From Moniliella sp. 'wahieum' (Eukaryota; Basidiomycota; Moniliellomycetes; Moniliellales; Moniliellaceae): a DNA stretch of 64,000 bases. This document shows, one piece after another, positions 54,436 to 64,000 of the stretch. The stretch lies in NCBI GenBank assembly GCA_003971905.1, contig RSEE01000133.1, forward strand, positions 1 to 64,000, in the 5' to 3' direction. The position numbers were made by a program, and so were the translations under genes. Within the stretch, counting starts at the first letter, position 1; every line of letters starts with the position of its first letter. The notes below the pieces were generated by a model, which saw only the letters and a program-made list of their open reading frames with translations, ran no database searches and had not been told where the DNA came from.

Positions 54436-57400
54436 ATGTCTGCCCCCAACACCCCCCGCCCCCATCCCCGCCACCGCCTCTCCCCAGCGCCAACCCCCAC
54501 TTGCTCGTCTGGCCGGCTTCTCCCCCGCAACCGCCACATGCAGCGCCAGCCTTCCGCAAGCCCCACCCCACGCCGTGCCCCTCCCGCGCCAGCCTCCTGG
54601 CGTCGGCTGCAGCACCAACGAGACAAGTGGGGGCAGCAAGAGCAAGAGCAAGACGAAGAAGAGAAGAAGAGGAGGAGAGGAGGAGGAGGAGGAGGAGGAG
54701 GGACACCTCCAGTACCTATTGTGTCCATCTCCCCGAGTCAAGCACCAATGGAGATGAGTCTTCAACGAGTGGATCGCCTTCCATGCCAAGCTCTGTGTCG
54801 TCTCGGGCCCCGCATCCACCCTCGCCCCCCCAGTCTCCCCACTTCCCCCACACCTTCTTCCCGTGCCCATTCTGTCAAGGAGACACAGATGGCTTCCGTG
54901 GAAACGTCAGACCATCCCGCAACCCATGTCCCCTTGGAAGCCAACAACGTCTTCCAGGCCAACTTGCCTTCTCACACCACCGTACATCCATACCATTAGC
55001 ACCATCAGCAGGTGTCCGCCGAGATGATCCATCCCGTCCCGCAAACCAGCACCACCACCCCTCATCCAGACCGTCATACTCCAGTCGGCACTACCCTCTC
55101 CTCTCAGCTCCCAAAGCAGCTCGTTGACCCATCGTCCCAACCAATCCCCGCCAACACCACTGTCCCCATTGTTCTCTCACATCCGATCATCGCTTTGTTT
55201 CCCCGATTCTATTCACCCTGTTGGCCAGCCGGCCCAACCGAAAGAGCACGACCCACTTCCCCTTCTACCGCACTCGCTTTCCCAAGCAGAGCCTCCCCCT
55301 CTCATCCTCCCAGCAGCCCACCCATATCCAACATTCACATCAACTCCTCTCTGCCATCAAGAGGGCCGCCCCTTTCTTCCACACGTAGTACATCCTTCCA
55401 TGTCATAGAGACTGTGCTCTCCCTCCTCCTCCCCACACAAGACACGCAGCTGACCCCCCTGTGCAACAGATACAACATTGAGAACAAATAGAGTCTCGAT
55501 CGCAGCAGGTGTACGCAACACCCCGCCCGTGCGCACTAGCACGCCCCATCATTTGCCGTCCCCAAGTCGCCCGTTACCCAAGAGGACATGAAACGCTATG
55601 TCTTGACGGAAACCACGAAGGACCAGCCGGTGCGCCGCGCCACGCGCCGCTCAGCTAACGGCGGGTACGACATCAACCTCTTCACGCACATCGTCACCCC
55701 TTGACGGAACGCAGCTCGTCCCCCAACGTACCGGTGCTCGACGACGACGAACCAGGGAATCTGACCTTCCCCTTAGCCGCGCCCTTCCCCCAGACAGAGA
55801 ATCACATCGAACACTTGCTTGTCCCCTCGGGTTCCGCACAGCAATCGGCACTGCGACGACAGAACCGTAGAGATGGCATGCCCCAGTCCGCCGTGCCCAT
55901 GCCCACCCGGAAAGAAACCAGCCTTCATCGCCATCCTCCTCGTCCGTTTCGTCCGTCTTGTCCGTCTCGTCCGTCTCGTCCGCGTCTAGACAACGAAACA
56001 TTCACACCACCCCGCTCGACCGCAACGCGGCCGTCGACCATGGTACAGAGCAAGAACGGCCTCTCGACCGCAACGCGGCCGTCGACCATTGTACGGACCA
56101 AGAACAGTTGCCCCTCGACTATGATAAGGTCATTGCCCAGCGCGACAATGAACGTGATCGGCTTTGGCGGAGCGGGACCAGGCTCAATCAGAGTCTGCTC
56201 ATTTCCGCGAACAGACGGACCAGTATACGCCCCAGGGAGTCGATGCGCCCCGCTCCACCGTCACCTTCTCCTTTGACGAGGCCAGCAAACGCTTACGAAA
56301 AGCAGCGAACGCGGCACGCCCATCGCCCCGATCCAGAGTGAGGAGCTGACGGGCACCGATGGAGCCAAGGAAGAGGACCCAGCGCAGACCCAACAGCGCA
56401 ATGAGAAAGAGGAGGAAACCCGATTGCGTCGGGACCGGGACGATCTCAATTTCGACCAGGCGGAGTGGGTTGAGGTGAGCACGTAGGTGGCCCAAGAGGG
56501 GGATACGGTCCAAATCGACTCCCTGGCTTTGGTCCCGCTTGATGCGCATGATGCGCATGATCCGCATGATGTGGACCCGTCCCACGTGCAGAGCGATGCT
56601 TGCCCCGTTGCTTGCCCCGCGAAGCTGGACACCGTGGTGCACAGCCTGCGAGTAGGGTGCAGAGCGTGCAAAAGGAGGAGGTCCGTGCCAACGTCGAGCA
56701 GACGATGGTGATGCGCATGAGGTCCCATCTCCGCGACAGAGCTGGTTCGACCGCTACGGACCTTGCGCCGGCAAATGGGCGCCTGGATCTGCTCAGAAGG
56801 AGCGTAGCGGGCCCAGAGCGGACCTTACATCTGCCTTGAAGAAACTTGCGTCTACCCAAGCGGACTTCGGTCCACCAAAACGGACCTTGGAGCTGTACAG
56901 ACCGAACTTGAAGCTACCAAATTGGCCCTTAGATCGACCCAGGCAGAAACTACCTCAGCTCGGGCGGCACATTCCTCTATCGGGAGGCCCTTGTCTCCAC
57001 CCGGGAAGCCCTTGGCTCTACTCGGGAAAATTTGCGGCTACCCAAGAGGAACATGTGGCTACCCAAGCGGAGCTTGCGGCTACCCAAGCGAAGCTAGCGG
57101 CCACCCAAGCGGAGCTTAGATCCACCGAACAGCACCATGGAGCTGCTCAGAAGGAACTTGAAGCTACCAAATTGGCCCTTGTATCGACCCAGGCACAATT
57201 CACCTCTGCTCGGGCGGCGCATTCCTCTGCTCGGGAGGCCCATGACGCTACTCGGCAGGCCCTTGGCTGCTTTGGAGAACCTTGCGGCTACCCAAGCGGA
57301 GCTTGGATCTACCAAAATGGACCTTGGTGCTGCTCAGAAGGAACTTGAAGCTACTAAATTGGCTCATGGATTTACCCAGGCAGAACTTACTTCTGCTCGG

Positions 57401-58744
57401 GCCGCCCATTCCTCTGCTCGGAGGCCCATGACGCTACTCGGCAGGCCTTGACTCTACTGGAGAACCTTGCCTCTTCGCAGGCACGGTTGGAAGAGGTGGG
57501 CAGCCAGCTGAGCCGGGCCAAGTCAGATGTCAAAGCGCAAAAGAGCAAGTCACCACGGCATGAAGAGCGGGACAAGGCCCAGGCCGCCTTGGGCCAGATG
57601 GAAGCCCGATGGCCCAGGCAGAACGAGTGGTGAAGAGACAAGGGAGCGGATCAAGGATGCGGATGGCCGGGTGGCTCGGCGACGGCACAGGTTGAAGAGC
57701 AACGGAAAGCACCTACATGCCCAAGTGGACAGGAGCGTAACCGTGCCGACATGGTCAAGGAAGACCGAGACCAAGCGCTGCGTGAGCGAAACCAGTACCA
57801 AGAAGCGTACCAAGAGGGGAACAAGGTATGTCGCGTTGGGGTGGGTTGGACTGCATTGCGTTGCATCTGTTCTGCACCTCGGCTGCTCTTTGCGTGTACA
57901 CAAGGGGGAGAGACTGACCGAGGCTATTGCGGATACTCCACAGCGTCGTATGGATCTGTATACCAGAGTGGAGGAGGCCAAGGCAATGGCAGCGTCGTTG
58001 CTAACCCAAGTGGAGAGTGGGAGTGCGCAAGCGGCCAAGTTGTTAACCACATTGACGATGCAGGACAAGATGATGGGCAAGCAAACCACTTTGCAGGGAG
58101 AACGACAGAAACTCCTGGCCGACGTCGCGCAGTTAACGAAGGAGCTGCAAGCGGAGAGGGCGCGGTCGGTCGAACTGAGAATGGATGTAAACGGGTTGCA
58201 GGGCCGACTGGAGGTGGCCATGGCCAACGCGGCGTGGGCCTACGACAAGATGGCGACGGCAGAGGCCGATGCGGAGTGGGCGCACGAAGCAATGGAGGCG
58301 GCGGACCAAAGAGCCGCCCGAGCGATGACCCTAACGCAACTACAGACGGACGAGGAGCAGACACGGATCATTGAAACGCTGCTGGCGCACATTCGTTATT
58401 TGAAGGTGTGCCTGTTGCGCGCGTCGGACCAGCTTGCCGACGCTGCGTATGCCAAGGCATACGTGTGCATGAAGTGGGACCAGGCGGAGCGCACGCGGCA
58501 AGACTTGTTACGCCTGGCGACGGAGATGTCGGGGGGCATGGTGGGGCCGGCCGAGCAGGAGCGGAAAAGGACCCCGCGAGAGCGGATGGTGGCGGCGATG
58601 AAGGCGGTGTGGGCGATGGTGCGGATGCAGCGCATGGCGCGCAATTGGGCGCAGACAAAGGTGTTTGAAGAGCGCCTTCGCACTGCCTCCCACCACCGCG
58701 GCCATCTACACCCTCGCACTGCCTCCACCACCGTGGCCATATAA
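54436..58744 (+). CDS. Long coiled-coil protein with internal tandem repeats
   Basis: The family was not recognised. The start at 54436 opens MSAPNTPRPHP. The first third is Pro/Ser-rich and disordered, with a KSKSKTKKRRRGGEEEEEEE charge switch. From about 55590 (KRYVLTETTKDQPVRRATRR, then SANGGYDINLFTHI) the protein turns helical: DYDKVIAQRDNERDRLWAE, a repeat region (56840-57460) rich in LAATQAEL and ATRQAL, and a long coiled coil to the end (YTRVEEAKAMAASLLTQVES, then QLTKELQAERARSVELRMDV). It ends at 58744. Many frame breaks occur; introns are possible near 56474 (GTGAGCACGT) and 57826 (GTATGT). It could be two genes meeting near 55500. The plan resembles spindle-pole, Golgi-tether or nuclear-envelope coiled-coil proteins; no closer statement is supported. 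Confidence 0.65.
56840..57460 (+). repeat. Coding tandem repeats: 186-240 bp units with 21-bp subunits
   Basis: Three long units share ACTTGAAGCTACCAAATTGG and CTCGGGCGGC-type blocks. The first two are 240 bp apart and the third follows after about 186 bp. Within them GCGGCTACCCAAGCGGAGCTT (coding AATQAEL) repeats as a 21-bp unit at about 57030-57118. Confidence 0.9.
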
Positions 58745-60191
58745 TCGCCGCGGCGCCAAGTGAGCAACCAGTGGCGTAGAACAACGAGCACAGTGGTGGG
58801 GAGGATTGTATGGATATATGGCGCATTGTTTGGGAGGAGTGTGTGGTGTGGGCGTAGGGAAGGATTAGATTGGTGTTGGTGTGGGTAGGAGAGTGTTGTG
58901 TGAGATTGCTATGACACGGTGCGTGATGCGTGACTGGGGCCAACGCGTGATGAGTGATGCATGATGCTGTTAGGGTGCTTCAGCCCATGCCACGGCCAGC
59001 TACAGGGGCGCTGTGCCTGCCCTCGGCGACACTCGGCCCCGTGCCCAGGGGGCACACACTGGGCTACTGCTGCCCTACCAGTGGAAGCACCTGGGCTGCA
59101 GATATCTCGTCTCTGATATCTGATACTAGAAGGACGCACCAGAGAGGAGGCCAGCTCGGCAGTCCAGTGACTACTACTTGACCTGACAGACAAGAAAACA
59201 TGCCTATTGCATTCTATTAAGATGTCATGGTCGCGGCCGAACACGCCTGCATTAACAACGAAGACCGGACAGCGACTGGAAATCGACGCGGCTGAAAAGG
59301 AGGGATCGCGCGACTGGACTGATGGAGTGCTGGATGAGGAGGTCGGAAGAGAAGGCGGAGCTAAGAGGAGAGGGGGCTGCCTGTACTGGATCAATTGGCT
59401 GGAAAACGGGCAGAAGTTGGTTAGGATAGTCGGGAAGGGACGAGAGCAAGTGGACAAAAGGGATGACGAGAATGGAAGGTGAGGGAAAATATCCCCCATC
59501 AACCAGTGGTACAGGCTAGATCAAAAGAGAAACTCAGATACAAGAGGGGGTGCAGAAAAGAAGACACATCAAAAGAGGGTTGGTCGCCGCAGGCGCAACC
59601 ATGTAAGGAAAGGGAAACGTGGACAGACGCGACAGCTGTCGCAAGGATACCGGGAGCTCGACGGCCTCATTTAAGCCACATCCGACTTGGACTTGGGCGG
59701 TCACGCGGGTGCATGGCTCTTCGGGCCACGGTGCCTAATTTAGCCAACCATCGTCACACTTAGTTGGACTGCGGAGCACGCTTTACTGGGCATGTGCGGA
59801 GTAGGCGGGCCTTAGCTTGGATCGGACCATATCTCGGGTCCACCGTAGCCCACAACAAGAGGGGGGGACGGTTACTATTGTCGCAAGGATACGTTCTCGG
59901 AGTGGTGGCCACTCTGGTTCGATCGACCATGGTGGAACTTGGTGTGGTTGTGAGCGAACTCTATAATTAAGCTTCCATGTGTAGAGCAGACGGGCCTCAG
60001 CATGGACTACGCCAGATCAGATCGGATCAGATGCCCCCCGTGACATGGAGGGCGAACGTCGAAACGAAGAGAATGTGATGAAGGCGAGCTGCGCGAGCTG
60101 TGTGGCCGCCGAGCAGGAACGGCAACTGAAGACGGATATCATGGAGGGAACAACCTTGGAAGTAGATAGTGGGAAAGTAGCTAAAGGTCGA
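58745..60191. other. Intergenic region, no gene seen
   Basis: GCGTGATGCGTGACT and GATGAGTGATGCATGATG motifs at 58921-58968 and a TCTGATATCTGATA patch at 59112-59125. An open frame at 59207-59482 (91 codons) has no recognised homology. Confidence 0.45.
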
Positions 60192-62612
60192 TCAGCCTCT
60201 TATAGCTGTAATACGGACGATTCCAAAAACAGATGCGTCACATTGCTCACCCAAATCCGAAATACCGTCAAGAAGAGCCCAGAGCCAATTCATAAACTCT
60301 CTGCTCATCGTTCCCCGGATTGAGGAGGACGAACGCCGATCGCTAATCAGCACGGGAGGAAACGGGGGCTCTGTCCAGTCGTGTCTCTGCTTTCCCGCCC
60401 GCATCACCCGCACCGCTTGCCCTGAGACGAGGGAGAAATTGTGCCCTCTGATGACCTGCTCCAACTTTCCATGGACACTGCGGATCTCAATGAGCGCGGA
60501 CTGATCCCGATCACGTCCTCGCCCTGCTGCACCACGCTCACCGGCTTACATTCCCACCGGAATGTTTTTTTGCAGGCTGTCGGGCAAGACGCGGGCAAAG
60601 GCATGGGGGGCGTATTCAACGTAAAGGCCATAATCACGATAAGCGAGGAGAATAATGTTGCGCTCCGATTGGACCCGGAGTAGGATGGCACGCAAAACAT
60701 CCCGAGTACCTTACTTTTTTCCACTCTTTGCGCGCTTCCCTCATGTCGGGCGTTCCCTGGTTCATGATGGTTTCATGCAAGGAGGCTGGAGTAGCCCCAC
60801 ACATCGTCCGTTCTGCCCATGGAATGGTCACGCCCTTTGCCCCTGCCCCTGCCCCAGGCGCCAGCCCAGTCAGAAGACGAAACGCTAAAGTTGGGAAGAC
60901 CGATGGGCGGCTTGGTCCGGTCCACGTCAATCATATCCACTCCAGTGTCATGAACGATAGCCAAGCCAGTGTCGTACAATGAGAAGCGGAAAGAGCCAGT
61001 GCGTTTGGCGGTCCCGAAGGGTTTTGCCTCTTCAAACATCGCGTCACAACAGGAAATCATATTATGTGTGGCTGTGTCGTCCGATGGGTGCGTACAAACC
61101 CATTTATCTTGTCCATCCGCGGGCCCCTTGACGAAGGCGAGTCGCAGTTGACGGAAGTTCAATTTTCCCTTTTGCTGCCAAACCAGGGTTGGCGTATGGT
61201 TCACCATGCCAACAGTCCATCTGTGCCACCTCTTCTTTCGTCTCCAGTTCATCCGCACCGCCTCAAGCCCTCTGGGATGGGGACAACAATTGAGGGTTAT
61301 AAGGGAGGCAATGGCATGGGCGTGCAGGTTGCCGTCCGACTGGAGCAGAAGTATACCTTGATAAGCGCCCCCCACTCGCGAGAGAAACAAGGCCATGTCT
61401 TCCACTTTTGTGCCACATGGAGAACTTGACACATCTTCCCATTCGCACGTTCCCCAACCCACACCCCCATGCGCGTAGCCACCGCCAAGAACTCGCGATC
61501 GTCGGGTGCGAAACACAATGGCCTTGACCAATCACCAGACAAGTGCATACCGCTAGTTGAGACCGGGGTGAGCTACTACGTCTTGGCCTGCACAGGCAGC
61601 AATAAACGGTTCCGTGGACAGGAGGGTGAGACACATTGGCCCACCCATGGCGCTGAAAGTGTCCTGCCGGCGGTTCATTGGGTGATGTCTTAGCTTGGTA
61701 TACAGGTGTTTCCGAAGTTCAGGGTGAGAAATGTACAGCGTTAACAGGCCGTGTGCTGCATGGCCCACGGAAAAGGGGTACCATTCCCTCCCCTCGTGTG
61801 TCTCGGCCGGGTCAGTGAATAAGCCCAACTCGACCACCTCGAGAGGGATGGGCTTTGCGCTGTGCGCCAGTCTCCCTTTTTGCAGTCATTCCGACGACAA
61901 ATGTACAGAAGGGAGGACGAAGTAGACATACACGTTCGAACAGACGGGATCCCTTGGTTGTGCCGCAGTTTTCAAGGCCACGAGCATAGGGTGGAAAGGA
62001 TGTTTGGTAAAAGTCACGGTTCGCCTCGCCCGGCAAGCCCGTCTCATAGAAAAACGTTTTTGGAGAAACCTGAACATCCTCGAGTATGAACATGTACGAG
62101 TGAGTCACGACCAAACGTAGCTCCGTCGCACTGGGGAAAGATTTGACGGGGTAATCGGCCACCACCCTTGCATCCGGCTGGTCCAATCCGACACTTTGCA
62201 TAGTCATTGCGTCGCCAAGGGACGCGGTTCCCTTCCACAGGAGAGTATGGTACAAAAGGAACGCGTCGGCCCTGGCAATTTCCAAGGGCAGTAAATCTTT
62301 GTCAATCCGGTCCGTCACTTGCTCGATGATCTGTCGAGCGCGGTCCAATTGCACTGCCTCGCTCTGAGCTTCCTCTCTCGACAAGTAGCGGGAATCGTTC
62401 CTGATTAACTTGTCGAGCAAGCGGCTGTACAGGCGCAAGAAAGAGATGCCTTTATCCATCATTAATTTGAGATCCCGCCTGTCATTTCTTCGCACATTGC
62501 GCAACATGACTTTTGTGAAGTGTGCAAACGGCGGGTTGCGCACACTTTCAAGGTTCAGCATCACCTTTGCCATCGGGAACCCCCTCATATAGCGCAGCAC
62601 CGCCCTCTCCAT
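60192..62612 (-). CDS. Rho guanine-nucleotide exchange factor, partial DH - PH - CNH (Rom2-type), N-terminally truncated
   Basis: Read on the minus strand, the first ATG at 62612 opens MERAVLRYMRGFPMAKVMLN, then PPFAHFTKVMLRNVRRNDRR and LMMDKGISFLRLYSRLLDKL, the second half of a DH domain. A PH-like region follows (LRLVVTHSYMFILEDV, later VVELGLFTD and WYPFSVGHAAHGLLTLYI). Next is a citron-homology domain (PLCFAPDDREFLAVATRMGV, VEDMALFLSRVGGAYQGILL, LAIVHDTGVDMIDVDR) ending LEQVIRGHNFSLVSG. This order matches fungal Rho1 exchange factors. The N-terminal half of DH, with the first conserved region that contacts the GTPase, is missing: no matching sequence lies before the YIP1 gene 450 bp upstream. 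Breaks occur near 61990, 61830, 61550, 61420, 60860 and 60480. The gene may be a truncated copy or need an unseen upstream exon. Confidence 0.75.
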
Positions 62613-63060
62613 CGGTCTTGTTCGTGTTCTTTCGTTTGTTTCTCGAGTCGTTTGTTCCTCGTTTGTTCCTCGTTTGCACTTCGTTTGTAAAGTCAACTCC
62701 GCGCGACTGGACCTGTGTGGCCTTTCGTTCATTTCCTCAACCCCCCCCCCGCTACCATTTGTGGTGCTCTACCCTTACTACGGTCAAGTTGCATGGTTCG
62801 AATGTGTTGCGTTGCGGGTCGCCTTTCCTTTTGTTCTCCTCACCCCCACCCCCATCCCCACCTTTGTAGAAGCGTATTCCTGCATGCCCCGTGTCTCCCT
62901 CCTCCAAACTCGGCTCTCTGTCCTGGTTCTGGACTTCTGCGACCCCCCCGCAGGGGACGCATCAATAACGAACAACAGACAGACATGGCAAAGCGGAATT
63001 GGCGCAGGCTGCCGCCCCGCCCCTCCGTGCAGCCCGTACAGCCCATACAGGCATGCGTAC
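62613..63060. other. Short spacer between YIP1 and RhoGEF genes (same strand)
   Basis: Contains GTTTGTTCCTC repeats (62636-62690) that code Asn/Glu/Arg/Thr repeats if translated on the minus strand. No DH-domain sequence was found here. Confidence 0.5.
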
Positions 63061-63970
63061 TTACTTTTTGACCGCCATGATTTCGAACACGCTCAGCATG
63101 GCAAAGCACGTGTAGAACAAGCCGAGCGGATAGGCGACCAACAACCGTTGCTCGCTCATGCCTGTAATCGAAACAAAGATGCCCGACGCACTGGATGCAC
63201 ACCACAAAATCGTGAGCGAGGCAAACAAGTACCCGTACCATTGACTGACCGCGCCCGCGCGAGCCGCCGTCAGTACTGTGCCTTGTTGTGGATCGAAAAG
63301 AGCCAGAGGGAGAGGGAGAGAGGGAGAGGGAGGACGTACTCGAGCCGCAAAAAGAGGCCTACAAACGCCGGGAGGCAGAGGGGCAAGATGCAGTAGCCGA
63401 GCACGGAGGAGACGCGGTACATGTCAATTCCATCTTCGAGCATCATGTTGAGCAGGAGGTAGATGGAGATGTCGCCGAGCACGGCGACGCCGTAGATGTA
63501 GCCAAACTGGGACTTGCCGGCCAAGAGCAGCATGGTGCCAAAGAGCATGCAGAAGATAAAGGGGCCGGCGAGGTCGGCGTCGTCCATCATGTGGGCGTCG
63601 CGCGGGTGGGAGGAGGAGTAGGAGTGGAAGGGGGACAGGACGGTGAGGGTCTTGTCGCGGATGTGGCCGAGGTTGATGCCGAGCTCCTCGAGGAGGCCGG
63701 GCTCGTCGGGGAAGCCGCCGGTGGTGAGGGCGTCCCAGAGGGTCATCTCGCCGCCGACGCGGCCGGCGAGGGCGGCGGGGTGGAGGGGTAGGCGCTGGCC
63801 ATGGAGCCCTCGAGGGCGGGGGTGGAGAGGGCGCGGCCGGGGGCAGGCGGGGGGGCGTACGCGTCCTGCGCGTAGCCGCCGCTGTAGAACTGGAGGCCGG
63901 GCGCGGCGCGCGCGTAGGGATCGTACCCGCCGCCGCCGTAGGGCGTCGAGGAGTCGAAGAGCGCAGACAT
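63061..63970 (-). CDS. YIP1: Yip1/YIPF5-family Golgi membrane protein
   Basis: A multi-pass membrane protein that binds Ypt/Rab GTPases and is needed for ER-to-Golgi vesicle formation. The start at 63970 gives a cytosolic Tyr/Gly/Pro-rich N-terminus (MSALFDSSTPYGGGGYDPYA). LLEELGINLGHIRDKTLTVL follows and then the Yip1 signature DDADLAGPFIFCMLFGTMLL, with GKSQFGYIYGVAVLG. An intron at 63276-63339 (donor GTACGT, acceptor CACAG) leads to a second exon: QWYGYLFASLTILWC, SEQRLLVAYPLGLFYTCFAM and VFEIMAVKK, stop at 63061. One base is missing near 63743 and one more near the splice junction, since the phases of the exons do not agree. About five membrane segments. Confidence 0.93.
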
Positions 63971-64000
63971 GGGCGTGGCGGTGGCAGCGCCCTGGGCGGC
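63971..64000. other. YIP1 5' flank at window edge
   Basis: Only 30 bases remain; nothing can be said. Confidence 0.4.

Overview
This is a GC-rich window of fungal nuclear chromosome. Fungal markers include a bifunctional Thi6-type thiamine enzyme, an Ole1-type desaturase with a C-terminal cytochrome b5, a copper-fist transcription factor, a DH-PH-CNH Rho exchange factor, a VWA protein of a fungal family, spliceosomal introns of 57 to 111 nt, and four tRNA genes that all carry introns. The intron-poor, GC-rich layout and the family resemblances suggest Basidiomycota, perhaps an intron-poor yeast-like lineage. That placement is inference; no rDNA is present to settle it.

A general warning: most conserved genes change reading frame repeatedly. 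At almost every break that could be resolved, one base (sometimes two) seems to be missing, often from a G or C run (GGG read as GG). The genes are therefore annotated as single loci spanning the breaks. They look like intact genes in an assembly with uncorrected indels, not pseudogenes.

Layout. 0.9-2.5 kb: a one-pass membrane protein. 3.4-5.4: THI6 (thiamine). 5.8: tRNA-Lys. 6.5-7.9 (-): farnesylated Ydj1-type DnaJ. 9.1-10.1: Gre2-type NAD(P) epimerase/reductase. 10.6: tRNA-Glu. 10.9-12.1: GID8-type CTLH protein. 12.3: tRNA-Leu. 13.6-15.0 (-): VWA protein. 15.7-17 (-): basic coiled-coil protein. 18.0-20.2: C2H2 zinc-finger protein. 20.2-22.4: a block of unrelated micro/minisatellites. 22.5-23.8 (-): Pro/Ser/Gln-rich protein. 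23.9-27.3: no genes. 27.3: tRNA-Ile. 27.6-29.1: ERV46. 30.1-31.8: importin alpha. 33.0-34.1 (-): copper-fist regulator. 34.1-39.5: no genes, the longest such stretch. 39.5-40.8: divergent ribosomal proteins uS8 and eS17. 42.1-44.2: secreted aspartic protease with a glycine-rich insert. 44.7-48.5 (-) and 48.7-50.1 (+): FHA protein and PEX11-family protein sharing a promoter with six CACGTG sites. 50.8-52.4: OLE1. 53.4-53.9 (-) and 54.4-58.7 (+): Dabb protein and a long repeat-containing coiled-coil protein. 60.2-62.6 (-): RhoGEF lacking the N-terminal part of its DH domain. 63.1-64.0 (-): YIP1.

The genes are a normal housekeeping mix with no operon-like logic. Loose themes are ER/Golgi trafficking (ERV46, YIP1), lipid and peroxisome function (OLE1, PEX11), and protein quality control (YDJ1, GID8). 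No mobile element with a recognisable ORF, no CRISPR array and no rDNA were seen.
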